From Apostichopus japonicus (taxonomy: Eukaryota; Echinodermata; Holothuroidea; Aspidochirotida; Stichopodidae), in assembly GCF_037975245.1 (NCBI RefSeq), contig NC_092576.1, positions 42,909,611-42,973,610 of the forward strand: a stretch of 64,000 nt of DNA, given 5' to 3'. This document shows, in pieces, positions 37,857-51,300 of this stretch. Each line of letters begins with the position of its first letter. Within the stretch, counting starts at the first letter, position 1. Made by a program: the position numbers and the translations under genes. The notes under the pieces are model-generated. The model was not told where the DNA came from. It saw only the letters and a program-made list of their open reading frames with translations, and did not search any database.

Positions 37857-38570
37857 TCAGGGGCGGATGCAGGATTTTTAACAGGGAGGTCTGACTGGTC
37901 CAGCCGCGCCTGATCGAAAGACTATCTAAGCGGAGCGCCACCATCGGTTGGCGCGGAGCGTACCAGAAAATTTTTGGCTTTACAAACCCCCCCAGATGGC
38001 CGGAAACGGCACTTCCCGAGTATTCTAAGCTGCATGTACCTAGCCTGAAAAAATGTATCTCATGTCTGCAATTTCTCAATTGATGAGAAAAAACAATCTA
38101 TGAAATATGGTAATACATATCAGATGAGTTGAGATGATACAAAAATCATAATGCCACCAATCCCCCTCCCGTTCCGTACCACTGTTTGATGCAGGGCCTC
38201 AGTGGCTTAGCTAGGGGTATTGGTCAGGAGGGGCCAGAATGGTCAGTGGGCGCTTTCGACACTATCTAAGCGGATAGCGTACAGACATTTTTTGAGTAAA
38301 GATACTCCCTAGATCGCCGGAAATGACCCTTTCCGGGCCTGGCTAATTTGCAGATAAACGAAGAATAAATAGGTGTCATCGCCAAATTACACCAACAAAA
38401 TGTGACAAATGTCAATAAGTAGATGAGAGCGCAATAAAAAAGTCAATAATCGCGAATAAGTAAAAAGTGGTAAAGAGCTGAAAAGGGCGCCAGCAGTCCA
38501 TTTGAGTCCATGAGGGGGGGGGGGGGCATCCGCCCCCCTGACTGTATGGACGCTCCGCCACTGCAAAAAC
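37857..38570. mobile_element. hAT-like repeat fragments
   Basis: CAGGGGCGGATGCAGGAT at 37859 and CTCCGCCACTG near 38566 look like hAT termini, and a second start CAGTGGCTTAGCTAGGGG lies near 38200. The flanks do not show a matching 8-bp target duplication, so this is read as nested or truncated copies. Confidence 0.5.
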
Positions 38571-38621
38571 TCACTCGAAATGTATCTGCATCAGTACGAG
38601 TTAGCTAGTTTTATTGATGAT

Positions 38622-38858
38622 CTATTCATGGTAGATTGGAGAGAACAAACGCCGTGGATGTTTCTCAATGAACTTTCGGACCACTTCGTCAGTGTCGATA
38701 GGAGTGTTATAATACGTGTTCATGAGAACAAGAGCTGTGAGACGTTCCTTGCCCATTGTTGATCGGAGAACAGTTTTATGCCTTCTCACCGCAGAAAACG
38801 ATCTCTCATGAAGAATTCTTCGGCGCATCCTATGCAGCCTACCGCTCTGCCACCTCAC
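38622..38858 (-). mobile_element. hAT transposase C-terminal fragment
   Basis: A 79-codon minus-strand frame contains ERSFSAVRRHKTVLRSTMG, then ERLTALVLMN and PIDTDEVVRKF. This is the hAT dimerisation region (SERxFSxLxRxKTxLRSxM, ERLxxLxLxxI). The remaining transposase is absent, so it is a dead fragment. A hAT-like end (GGATCCGCGCCTG) lies near 39170 and may belong to the same copy. Confidence 0.75.
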
Positions 38859-39343
38859 TGCCCAAACAATTCGAACACCACCTCAATTTTGAAACTTTTC
38901 GGTCTGAAAATTGAGATTTTTAGGCATTTTATGCACGTGTAGCACGCGTGCACACTATAGTTCATTTGACAGAAAAGACACACCTGGCTGACTTGTAAGG
39001 ATAACCGCCCTTCTGACGTCCTACATGTTTAAAATTGGTGTTTAATTTAATTATTTTTTCTCTCTCTCATTTTTTCTCTCTTCTTACTCCTTTTTTTTCT
39101 TTTTTTTTGGGCCGAGAGCAGGGGGGTCCGGACCCCCTGGACCCCCCCCCCCCCCCGGATCCGCGCCTGCATTTGAACGCATTTGAGTTAACAACATCCT
39201 TCCAAAAAGTTGAAAGCAACGAATGTTAACTGTATTCATCCGCAACGACTCGGCGTTATCTGTACTACTACAGCTCTTGCAACATAGACACTTGTAACGT
39301 TATTATTCATTGAAGCATGCATGCATTATATACTATGGCCGTA

Positions 39344-39779
39344 TATGGTTGGCCACAGTGGACAAAATTCGGGAATTTATGCCGACATATATTCGATTAA
39401 ATGCTGACATAAATTAGATTTTATGCAGACATTAATTCTGAGCCAATCAGGAGGCAGTTTTATATGTCTACATAAAATCGATTATATGCCCTCATAAAAT
39501 CGGTTTTATGATGGCATATATTCGATTTAATGCTGACATATATTCGATTTAATGCTGACATATATTCGATTTAATGCTGACATATATTAGATATAATGCG
39601 GACATATATTCGATTTAATGTCAGCATATATTCGATTTAATGCTGACATATATTTGACCAATGAGAGAGTAGGAATATATGTCTGCATATATTCACTTCC
39701 GACTACAATTCCGGCCACATCCGACAACAAATTACCCACATCCGACAACAATTCTTCAACAGCCAATCGCTGCGTTTGT
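39344..39779 (+). repeat. Left terminal inverted repeat of the 21.9-kb transposon
   Basis: About 436 bp. Outer part: unique terminal word, then CTGAGCCAATCAGGAGGCAG. Inner part: many copies of GACATATATTCGATTTAATG in direct and inverted orientation, which can fold into hairpins. The end next to the gene has CATCCGACAACAA words and AGCCAATCGCTGC. The ATG of the transposase lies about 170 bp further in, so promoter elements are probably in or just inside the TIR. Confidence 0.9.
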
Positions 39780-39946
39780 TAGAAATGAATCACGGCGCTG
39801 GTTTTTAAATACCAATCGTCACCAGTTACTCAGGGTCCATAGGATAGACTATAGTATAGGGTTAGCCCCGAGCATTGTTTGACTATATCCATGGCAAAGC
39901 GTGTAAGCCTGAGCCTGTTGTAAGCTTGTTTGCCTTTACCCTTATT

Positions 39947-42900
39947 ATGACCCGTTTGGACGACCGAGATCAATTCCTTCGGGATTTTCGAAGGGAGGTT
40001 AACGATTGTGTACGAGTAGTTACCACCCAACTCGACAATCAACAGGTTCTTGGTGATGTTTTGGAGAGACTTTCTGCCCTTAAACGAGATTTGCTCCACT
40101 CTCGGACAGGAGACATCGTTAGTGCGAGCGCATACGACTCCCTGCTGAGTTCACTAAACCGATTGGTTGAACTTGTGTCTCGACAAGCTGAAGTTGAAGA
40201 ATCAAACGCAGGTAGGCATTTTTCCCCCCAGAGTGACTTGAATGGAAGTATCAAAACACCTTTTGCAATATTGAATTCAATGAAGGTATTGGTTAGGCTC
40301 TAACCTAGTCAGTAGACCAAGCCTAGGCCTATAGCATACAGTGCATCATAGTCATGTAGCCAGAGGCATTTATTAGTTTTATTAACTACCGCCCTACCCT
40401 ATATTAGGATACCTTCCTGTAGTCGATCAGCGCATATCATTATATTAATTGCTGTAGGCCTAGTTGCATTCCCATATTTTCCTGCTTCCCCTATTTTCGT
40501 GCTTACGCGTCCCCTATTTCTGTGCAGTACGGACATACGGCATAAGGCTTAAAAAAATAACAATTTGTACAGTACAGAGTAAGAATACCACAAAGTGGAC
40601 ATTTTATATAAGTCACAGTATGCATGGGCCAGCCAACATGTATATCATGAGAAAGGGTCATATTTAGAAAACAGACCAATGCTGGAGAGGTAAAGATGCT
40701 GTACTGCAGTCTGTGCATATAATATGTTGTTTTATTACAAACAGGAGAAAATATAATTTCAGTTTTTTTCGAAGGGTACATGAAGTACCTTTCTATAATG
40801 AAACCTTTGAATTCTTCCTACAGTATGTCATCGCACCGTGAGGTGGTTGCAATGCTGTTTAACTAACTATATTCTGGTATCTTTTCTTTTGCATCTTCTG
40901 GCTGTCAACTACAGATGTAACCGAAAGTTTTGCCAGTACTCGTGTCTCCAGCAGGCAGAGAGGCTCTCCAAAGTTTAACATAACACGTGCTCAACTGGAG
41001 TTCTTAATAGCGTGCCGGTTTTCCAAAAAAAAAATTGCTGAAATACTACATGTTTCATCAAGAACAGTATCAAGGCGTTTCAAGTAAGTCTGTATTGTAC
41101 GTACTTCAGTTGGTTTTGTCGGATTTTGTCAGATCATGCTCTAACCAGTGATTGTCAACCGTGGCCCTCTCAGTGTGGCCCGGAACTGAATTTACATTTA
41201 AAGAAAACAAAAAAAAAGTAGGGAAAAATCATAACAGACTTGGGATAAACAACAAAAATCGTTGACTAGTATTTTAATTATATTTTTGAGAGCCACTGAT
41301 TCCTTCCCATCCACTTTACTCCCCTTAACTAGCTCGAAATTGATGTCTAGACTGCTTGGCATGTGACTCCTTTGATGGCCTTATGAATAGCCAGTGGCCT
41401 TTAACCTCAGCCCTACAGCTCTGTTTGGCCCTGGCTCTTACAAAGTTCAAGAATCACTGCTTTTAATTGTAAGGTTCCAGGGGTCAAATATTTTTTGACT
41501 TCACTTTTCATCATCAAGCTCATTGCATCATACTGTATACTGTAGGTATGCAGACTTGATTTTATACAGTAATGTGGCACTTGACAGACATTTATTTACA
41601 GCGGTGGAGTGGGTGGGGGCATAAAATGTGAGCGTACTATGTTATATGTGCATGATGGTTGACACTCCAGTGTTCATGTTTTACTAATGAGCCATTATTT
41701 GTTATGAATTTCAATGCCTCTCTAGACACTGAAGCAAAGATGACCTTCCAAGAATTATTGTGCATACAAGTGTGTTATGTTGATAGTATCCACAAAACCG
41801 TACATTACTTGCATGCATTTGTCGTTCACAGTGTACATGCGAGACACAGAAACAGGGAGTTGAGGTTATCCACTTTCCACACATTAAAATCCTGGAACAT
41901 TGGCATGGAAATTGGGAAAGAGTGTGGAAAGATCTTTCTGTATCGTAAATGAAAGTTCCTTACTACAATATTTGTGATCCTCCCTTTAGACTCTCAATAG
42001 TTTTGATCGGCAGCGTGCCAACAATTAGGGTAGGTATGCTGTGTTCAGATATATGCCTTAAATTGTCGTAAGGAAGAGTCTGGTAGACTTCTTAGTAGAA
42101 CCTTGAAAAGCCTGGACAAGGCAAGAAATTTACTCTGTTGTAAACTGCATGTCCAAATTGTGTTTGTCATGCATTACCATGCTACAAATAATTATAGAAT
42201 GCCATTACATGATGATAAGCAATCAAGATAGTAATGCATCATATTATCCTTTCAGAGAATTCAATCTTGACACAGAAGATTACAGTGACATGAGCACTGA
42301 AAGCTTGGATGAAACTGTGCAGAGACTCCTTGCTGGGAACCACAGAATTGGTGCCAATACTGTTGTCACTCTCCTCCACAATGAAGGAATTAAAGTACAA
42401 AGAGAAAGAGTGAGAGAGTCTGTCCGCAGAGTAGATCCTGCTGGCGTTGCATGCCGTTCTAGACGTGTGTTGAAACGAAGGGCTTACAAAGTTCATTGCC
42501 CAAACTCACTTTGGCATTTGGATGGCAACCATAAATTAATAAGGTTTGTACAGTAACCATTAAACATTTACTTTTAATAGTCACTTGAGGGAAGTGTACT
42601 GCACGTGCAGCACACGTTACTGAACATAACATTGACTTACACATTACATTTTTTTTGTGGTAACAGGTACAAGCTACCCCTCGTATTAAAACTCACATCT
42701 AGGCTTTTGCATGTGAAAGGTTATGTTGTTGTCAATAGAGGTCAAATAATGAAAACATAATTACTATGTATCGTCTTGATTAGTGTTAGCCGATATACAA
42801 AAAAATATGACAGAGTGAATGATGCAAGATGTTGCCATATTTTATTTGCAGATGGCGGATTGTTGTGCATGCTGGTGTTGATGGGTTCTCAAGACTAATA

Positions 42901-43611
42901 ACCTTCATGAAGGCAAGCACTGACAACAGAGCTTCAACTGTGTTTGAGCTGTTTAAAGAAGCCACAAAACAGTATGGGACACCATCACGTATAAGGTGTG
43001 ACAACGGAGGTGAAAATACAGCTGTTTGCCAATTTATGGAGGAATACCATGGTACAGGGCGTGGCAGTGCCATTAGAGGGAGGAGCGTGCACAATCAGCG
43101 TGTTGAAAGAAACTGGTTGGAAATGTGGAATGGTTGCATCAATGTATATTATGACCTTTTCACAAAGCTTGAAGAAGACAGACTCCTTAACCCTAACAGC
43201 GAAGAACAATTATTTGCCCTTCATTATGTTTATTTACCGTCTATTAATCATGCATTGAAAAAGTTTGTTCTTCAATGGAACCACCATAAAATGCGAACAG
43301 AGCACTCTTCATCACCTCTGCAAATGTTTGTTATGAGATCGCTAGAGGTTCAGGGTTCTTTATCAACAGCAGTTGTGGATATGTGGGAGAATGCAACCCA
43401 TCAAGACACATCCATAGATACAGCATCAAGGCATAGTGATGAAGAAGATGATGCATCGCTCACTTATGTGGATGTACCAACTACTGTAGCACCAATAACA
43501 GACACACAATTAGAACAACTCAGGCAACATGTCAACCCTATGGAAACGTCTGAGAATTTTGCTGTTGACATGTATCTGCAAGCTTTACATGTTATAAGTG
43601 AATTTCATTGA
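39947..43611 (+). CDS. IS3EU-like integrase-type DDE transposase, 493 aa, 4 exons
   Basis: Exons 39947-40211, 40915-41083, 42256-42543 and 42852-43611, all GT-AG with matching phases, join into 493 codons plus stop without interruption. Residues 1-88 are a charged N-terminal region (MTRLDDRDQFLRDFRRE). Residues 111-143 form a helix-turn-helix (ITRAQLEFLIACRFSKKKIA, SSRTVSRRF). Residues 146-230 are a linker with VQRERVRESVRRVDP. The catalytic core has D234 in LWHLDGNHK, D291 in RIRCDNGGEN and E326 in HNQRVERNW, with 34 residues between the second D and E as in IS3 and retroviral-type integrases. The family is the 'integrase core domain' group common in invertebrate and fish genomes. It should cut and join the element's ends in the nucleus. 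All key residues are present. The C-terminal 100 residues are acidic and less conserved. Confidence 0.9.
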
Positions 43612-46195
43612 CTGTTAGCTTAATAATGTACCTATAGTACAATATTGCAAGAATATATATTAAAAAGGTTAAAAAATGAAGCTCATTTGTCTATTTCCCA
43701 TCTTCATAGCTAATTCAGTTGCTTAATTTATTTATTCACTTTACATGAAATAGTGGATTGCTGATATTGTGTGATGTCCTTCTTGTACTACTATTACTAC
43801 TTTCTTGTACTACTATTGAAATGAATATGTTTACATTACCTTGCAAAATGACCCCTTTCTTGCATAGCATTTTGTGTGGATAGGGTCTGCAAAGTCAGGT
43901 CACTATAAATATTAGACAGTGATCACATTTTGGCAAAAGGTGTAGTGGCCTTTGTAAAAACAAAACCAGTAATCTGAGTAGTAGTAAAATAGTGATATTT
44001 CAAATTATTGTGCAATTTTCTATTGAGTGAATAAACTTCAATATTTCATACCTTAGCACAGGAATGTACGATAGCCTAGGTCAATGCAAACTCCAGTAAT
44101 TCTGAAAGCCCTACAGAAACAATAACCACTGTTTGAAAAGAAAGGTGCAATACTTTATTTTGTTGGTAAATACAAGATTTTGTCCCTTCAACAGAATTTG
44201 AAAAACCTTTTTTATGCTTTTGCACTAGATTGTCTTCCTGCTAACAAGTTTCATTGGGAGTATGCACATCCTAAAACACTTTGTTGGGCTTTGTAAATAA
44301 TTTTTAGTCTTATACACTCTTTTGTAGGAACAACTTAACTATTCCTAACTTCCCTTGTACCACTGGTGAAGCTTGCAAAGTGCCACATACAGTATTCAAC
44401 ACCAAAGCTCCTGGCAAATTTTGCTTTGTACATTATATCCAGCCATCTTTGTTAGTAGTGGTTTTGCTTCAAAACTCAAGTCATTATCATTGCTTTTAAC
44501 TCAGACACAAAGTTGCGGCAGAAAAGAGGTTTTCATAGCATAGAAAATACATTGTAGCATATGCATTCACCTATTGTGCCAGTTAATTTTAGCCACTCCT
44601 TTTTGAAAACTAGAAAGTTTAGTGATTCATAGCCTATAGGAAATATTCTTTAAGTTTATGGTGGTTTCAAATTGACATGACTTCATCATGAAGTTTCTTT
44701 GTTTACACTTACATACGGAATGCTAAGTAGGAGACCCTGCCATTCCAGAGATATTGTGTTCACATGCACATCACATAGATCCTTTTTGCCTTTGGCAAGG
44801 AATCAAAGTGTAATATTTTTAGAGTTTTGTAATATATACTGTAATATTCATTTCCAACATGCTTCCTGCACTTCCATTTATGTTCAGAAGATCATTGTTC
44901 TCCAGAACAGTTACTTTGGAACTTTGTTTCTACACTATAAACCTTGTGCTCTAGTACATTTTTCTGTTATCATACTGATGGCTTTGTACTTTTACTCTTA
45001 TGCAAGGCTTTGTACTGGTACTTTTGTGCATTTAATATGTCAGATTGATAGCAGTACAGGAGTCTAGAGAAACCTATGGATAGTTGGTACTGCTAGTTAG
45101 TAATTAGTATTCAGGTTCATTCATGAGACCACTGCAACAGTTACAATATGACTGGCCAAGGCTCAACCTCAACTTAATTAATCTGTATATAGCAGCATAT
45201 TCACAACTACATTCAGTGGCTGCTGCCAGTAATTTGAACCTTTCTGCATTGAGTAATAACGTTCATGTAAACCTGATGGCAATGTAGAAGCCCAGCAATG
45301 TAGAAATTCTTATTTTGACATTTCATCCTAGTCAGTGGATGGAACTGGTAGTGTCACAACTGAAACCCCTCTCAAAAAGTTGTAACAATGATATGAGACA
45401 GTGTAATCATATGCAAACTGTACACTTCACAAATTATGTATGTTTGCTCAGCTTTATGTTGAACAAAATCATTGTGTAATCTGAACAAAGAGGTATATTG
45501 ATGCTGCAGTAATATATTTGAAGAAATTGCATCAGCCAATCAGTAATGTGAAATGTCATTTTTCATTGGCTATGCACCCTCATTATCTGTGCATGTTTGA
45601 GGGGTTTTGTCAAATTTATGGTGTCAGAATGGGGGGGGGGGGGTTGTAAGGGAGACCTGTGACCCTAAAGGATAGAACAAGTGGGACCAGTTGGACAACT
45701 GTTTTTCTTAATTACTTAATTCAAATGTTAAGGGAGGCTCAGTGAAATATTTAAGCCATGTGACAAACATCAAATGATATTACGTATCCCTCAGAACAAA
45801 GAGTATAGACATTAGAGAGGTTTGGTCTCGATGAGAGTTAAACTAATATCAGACAAGTACTTTGAGCTGAACATGTGTTTATTTAATTTTATTAAGACAA
45901 ATGTCGTGTTTGAGTAGTTTTCAGTCTATCGAGTTGTCATTACATTTGGTTATTAAACATCAGCCCTTCAAAACTTACATCTGCTTATGTTTGAATAATT
46001 TATGTATCTTTAGTCTTATGATGTGTCACTGACAGTAATCTTTGGGAAAAACTGGTAGTACTGTGAGAGCCTTCAACTTGGTTCCCATGCAGTAGGGGAA
46101 AGTGTGGGAACCCTGCTTCAATATCATGTGACCTCTATTCCAGTTACAGTAAGGACATTAATATTGCAAACAAGCTCTGCCCATTTCTAATGAAT
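43612..46195. other. Transposon interior with no gene seen
   Basis: About 2.6 kb of AT-rich sequence after the transposase stop. A poly-G tract lies near 45630. Short frames (for example 44699-45067) have no recognisable domain or good splice borders. It may hold the transposase 3' UTR and spacer. Confidence 0.45.
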
Positions 46196-46199
46196 GATT

Positions 46200-48197
46200 A
46201 CTTGGTAGCAATGCTTAACAAATCTAGTACAATAGCTAATCCTCTTCCAAAAGGTAGCACACAATTAATACATTTAACCAAAAAAAAAATGAAATAATGA
46301 AGACAGCCTTGGCAGTATAAAGTTAGTTTAATGAAACATTTATAGTAACATAAGTAAATTTGAAAGCAGTCAAAAAGTTTGTAAAATGATATGTAGAAAT
46401 ATATAGGCAATGTACATTGCTTTATGCTGACAACTGAGGACGGCATGAAAGAGTTGGAGGGAATATCTATTACACCCATTGTGGCAAGAACTATCGTCCA
46501 ATAGGGCATGCTAACATTGCCATCAAGTGTACACTTATCTTAACAATGTTGTTATTCATTTATGTCTGTCTGATGAAGGGGTCTTACTCAGACAAGACCA
46601 TAGAAAAAAACACATTTATGATCTAGTTATATAGAGTAGCTAATCATCTTCCAATGTAGCAAAAAGTAGCACACAAGTAATACATTTAACAACAAAAAAA
46701 GAAGAAAAAATGAAGACAGCCTTGGCAGTGTGTAGTTAGTTAAAACATAAATACATTTGAAAGCAGTCAAAAAGTTTGTAAAATGATATGTAGAAATATA
46801 TAGGCAATTTACATTGCTTTATGCTGGCAACTGAGGACGGCATGAAAGAGTTGGAGGGAATATCTATTACACTCATTGTGGCAAGAACTATCGTTCAATA
46901 GGGCATGCTAACATTGCCATCAAGTGTACACTTATCTTAACAATGTTGTTATCCATTTATGTCTGTCTGATGAAGGGGTCTCACTCAGACAAGACCATAG
47001 AAAAAAAACACATTTATGATCTAGTTATATAGAGTAGCTAATCATCTTCCAATGTAGCAAAAAGTAGCAAACAAGTAATACATTTAACAACAAAAAAAGA
47101 AGAAAAAATGAAGACAGCCTTGGCAGTGTGTAGTTAGTTAAAACATAAATACATTTGAAAGCAGTCAAAAAGTTTTTAAAATGATATGAAGAAATATATA
47201 GGCAATTTACATTGCTTTATGCTGGCAACTGAGGACGGCATGAAAGAGTTGGAGGGAATATCTATTACACTCATTGTGGCAAGAACTATCGTTCAATAGG
47301 GCATGCTAACATTGCCATCAAGTGTACACTTATCTTAACAATGTTGTTATCCATTTATGTCTGTCTGATGAAGGGGTCTTACTCAGACAAGACCATAGAA
47401 AAAAACACATTTATGATCTAGTTATATAGAGTAGCTAATCATCTTCCAATGTAGCAAAAAGTAGCACACAAGTAATACATTTAACAACAAAAAAAGATGA
47501 AAAAATGAAGACAGCCTTGGCAGTGTAAAGTTAGTTAAAACATAAATACATTTGAAAGCAGTCAAAAAGTTTGTAAAATGATATGTAAAAATACGTAGGC
47601 AATTTACATTGCTTTATGCTTGCAACTAAGGACGGCATGAAAGAGTTGGAGGGAATATCTATTACACTCATTGTGGCAAGAACTATCGTCCAATAGGGCA
47701 TGCTAACATTGCCATCAAGTGTACACTTATCTTTATGTTGTTATCCATTTATGTCTGTCTGATGAAGGGGTCTCACTCAGACAAGACCATAGAAAAAAAC
47801 ACATTTATGATCTAGTTATATAGAGTAGCTAATCATCTTCCAATGTAGCAAAAAGTAGCACACAAGTAATACATTTAACAACAAAAAAAGAAGAAAAAAT
47901 GAAGACAGCCTTGGCAGTGTAAAGTTAGTTAAAACATAAATACATTTGAAAGCAGTCAAAAAGTTTGTAAAATGATATGTAAAAATATGTAGGCAATGAA
48001 CATTGCTTTATGCTTGCAACTAAGGATGACATGAAAGAGTTGGAGGGAATTTCTATTACACTCATTGTGGCAAGAACTATCGTTCAATAGGGCATGCTAA
48101 CATTGCCATCAAGTGTACACTTATCTTAACAATGTTGTTATCCATTTATGTCTGTCTGATGAAGGGGTCTTACTCAGACAAGACCATAGAAAAAAAC
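46200..48197. repeat. Tandem array of a 0.4-kb unit, about 5 copies, inside the transposon
   Basis: The junction word ATCTAGTTATATAGAGTAGC occurs at 46621, 47019, 47416 and 47810, giving periods of 398, 397 and 394 bp. A more diverged first unit precedes at about 46213. Each unit contains GAAGACAGCCTTGGCAGTG, GGCATGAAAGAGTTGGAGGG and TCTGATGAAGGGGTCT followed by a hairpin and AGAAAA. The last unit ends at about 48197, 140 bp past the stop of the HECT gene, so the array separates the 3' ends of the two converging genes. High similarity suggests recent expansion. Confidence 0.9.
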
Positions 48198-48338
48198 TGA
48201 AGTCTTGTTACTTGTTCCTTGAATAAGACTGACTACTAACACAAATCTGAAGTGAGTTTACACCCCCTACCCCTCCCCCTCCCCATAGGTGGTTAGTGTT
48301 AGTAGAGCTTGCTTAAAAACTTTTAAGTTCCATGGCAC

Positions 48339-51300
48339 TCATGAAATAGAAAACAAATAGCCCTCATGCCCTCCACTCAAAATAGAATTGAATTCATATC
48401 GCAGGTCTGTGATGTCTGCATACATGACTGACAATTCCAGGACAGGACCACATGTCCTGGCAACTGGCCTTCTTTGCAGTCCAGCAATACTATTGAACGT
48501 AACTTCTATTGAAGCTACGGACATGACAGAGGAGCCAGTGCAGAACTTAAGAAACCTTGAGAGCATGTCCCTTTCAAGACCTCGAACATACATTTTTAGA
48601 AGTTGAAATACTTTTTGCTCTCTTGCAGAATTTACATTTGCTTTGAGGAGTTTAATCACTTTTCTATTGGTAGGAGCTATTTCCTTTACCAGTGACTGGA
48701 TTGAACTCACATCGGTGAAGTCGGGTCGCAGGTACCTTCTAGTCACATCAGCCATGCACACAAGAGGATACTTCGAAGTTTGAATTAATATCTTGTGTGC
48801 TATTTGGAGCAAGCATTTATCAAAGTGAGCGTGGTTGCCACTGTTGGGAATGGCTGAATTCCACCCACTGTCTGCAAGAAATTCAATCAAGTCAGTTTGG
48901 TCATCATCATCGAGAGGATTATCTCTTGCCCTAACAAGCATATCCTTCACGTCTTCAGGCGAATAGCTATACAAACTTGAGAGTAGCATGTCGTCTGTAA
49001 CCATTTCTTCTCCAAGCAGCATTGCTGTTAAAAAAGTAATGTTAAGTCTTATTGGAAAGATCTTGTGGTCTTTATATCCTTTCACTAAAATGTGACCCAC
49101 TGCCAGCCATTCTTCCCTACAATACTGAACCGTGATACAAGGCACAACTGTGTTACTCCCAGAAGTACGCCTGTCATAAAAAGCATCCCAGAATGAGCTA
49201 TATGCATCCCGAGACACCCCTGACTGGTCAACAGCAGACTCGCCCACAAAGCTGAATGTCAGCTGTTGGTGAATTATTCCTTCAGACTGGAAGGCAACTA
49301 TCATATCCTCCAGTACTTGCAGTCGATGTATTTTTACTTCTCTCACATCATCCATGGGAGGTGGGGGTGATGGTGATCTTGGTGACTGTGGCGGTTGTGT
49401 CTGTAGGGTAGGTGGAGGATGTACTGACACTTGCAGAGGTGATGAAAGTGACCTTTGTGGCAATGTAAGATCTAACTGCGGTTGCCCTGAAGGCGGATGC
49501 AGTAACTCTCCCATCTGTGGCGACGGTGACCTTGAAAACGGCTGAGGTCGCATGGATGAAGAAAGTACTGACTGTGGCAGCACTGGTGGTAGTGAGTGTT
49601 GTGAAGAAGAAAAACTTGATCCTTGACCTTCAGTACTGCTACCATAAAGTGAATGTTCCTGTAAAAGACCAAAAAAGAAATATAAGCAATTATATTTCAA
49701 CTCACCATGAAGTAGGAACTTAAAATGTAAAACTGGACAACTTTTCACAATTTTTGCATGCCTGGCAACATTACATCTTGAAAAGCTTAAATTTATCAAT
49801 GTTCTTAAGATAAACTAAACCCCAGGTATGAATGAAATCCCAGGTAAGTTGACTAAGGCAGTTGGTTATATTGTAGCACCCTGAATAATATACAGATACT
49901 ACTCATGACCTCAGCAAAATATGCAGTGAAAGAATTCTTTTCAATTTTAATATACTTACAAAGAAAAAACAGAATGCAAAATATGCACTGAGGTCTTGAA
50001 GACTGCATAACACAAGACTTAGACTGTATTTTGATCAGAAATGGCTCTTATGAATGTCCAGAACCACTATTATGATGATCGATAACACAATGCAGGTCAT
50101 TTTACTGTAGCAGTACAGACCACCAACACAAAAGGGGTCTTGCATGTACTCAATATGATGTAGTATCCATTCTTCCTACCTGGAGATATGTTTAGTTTTC
50201 AGAGTTTGAACTCTGGTGACAACAGATGAGCTCTGACATCCATCAAAAAGAAGTGTTCTTGCACACAATAAATGACATTGACAAACAATCTAGGAGAGTT
50301 ATCCATGTTTCCTACCTTGGGATACCATTTTAATAGGTTTAGCATTTGCCCTATGGTAACTCTAGGTGAACTTTGATCTCAACCAAAGCAATAGGCTTCA
50401 GAGATTTGATTTAACACATCCACATACCATGCATGAGGAGATCTATATGCCTCTTATGTTGAGATAGCATGTTTACAAGATTTCCAGTTTGACCTCTGGT
50501 GACCCAAGATGACCTTTGACATATACCAAAACACAACAGCTAACATGTACTTAACAAGACACATCCACATACCAAGTTTAAAAAGCATCCATACATCCTT
50601 CTTAAAGATATTGTGGTTTCAATGTTTTCTGCACTTGACATCTGGTGACCCATATAACCTTTGACATCTACCAAAAACAACAGGATTATTCTACTCTTGT
50701 GAAACATCCACATACCAAGTATGAGAAGTATCCATGCTTCCTATCTGTCACCAGGACTGCATAGGTTCTGATATTCACAAAAAATGGAAAGGCCTCAGAC
50801 AGCAGCCAATGCTTTACTGTGCATAATCAAAACTAAATATGTCTGTGCAATAGCAGGAGGAATCTGACTACAACAATCACCTGTGCAAACTATCAATTCA
50901 AGTTCCAAACAAAAATGGTAACAAGAGGAACCAACCTGATTACTTGCTGTACTGCTCTTTGCAGGTGAAGTTTCACCAATGACAGCAATGTCAAAGTCAG
51001 ATAACTAAAAATGAGGAAAAATATTTATATATATATGAGAATATAAATATGTGGCATTATTGATACTCCCCTCGTTTTGCGAAGCAAGCATTGTTTACCA
51101 AGCATGAATATATGTAACACTGAGGTAGCAGGCAACAAATGTGACCTCATTACTACACTCATCACACGCATATCGAGATTGCTCTTTCCTCCTCCCAGGA
51201 TAATAATCCCTAACAAACTCACAGTAGGTAAGTGGTAACAACAAACATGCCAAGAAACAACTCCATTTAAAGCCAAAACCCTCAGAGCTGTTACTTGACT

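Noticed and set aside
37857-39170. One complete hAT transposon
   Set aside because: The terminal words and a transposase fragment are present, but the flanks do not form an 8-bp duplication and the segment is a mosaic of at least two copies.
41659-41952. 97-codon plus-strand frame between transposase exons 2 and 3
   Set aside because: Lies in an intron; the spliced transposase frame is complete without it and no domain was seen.
44699-45067. 122-codon frame in the transposon interior
   Set aside because: Cys/Leu/Phe-rich AT-type translation with no domain or splice context.
49354-49723. Plus-strand frames opposite the HECT gene
   Set aside because: Antisense shadows of the Ser/Pro-rich linker of the minus-strand protein.
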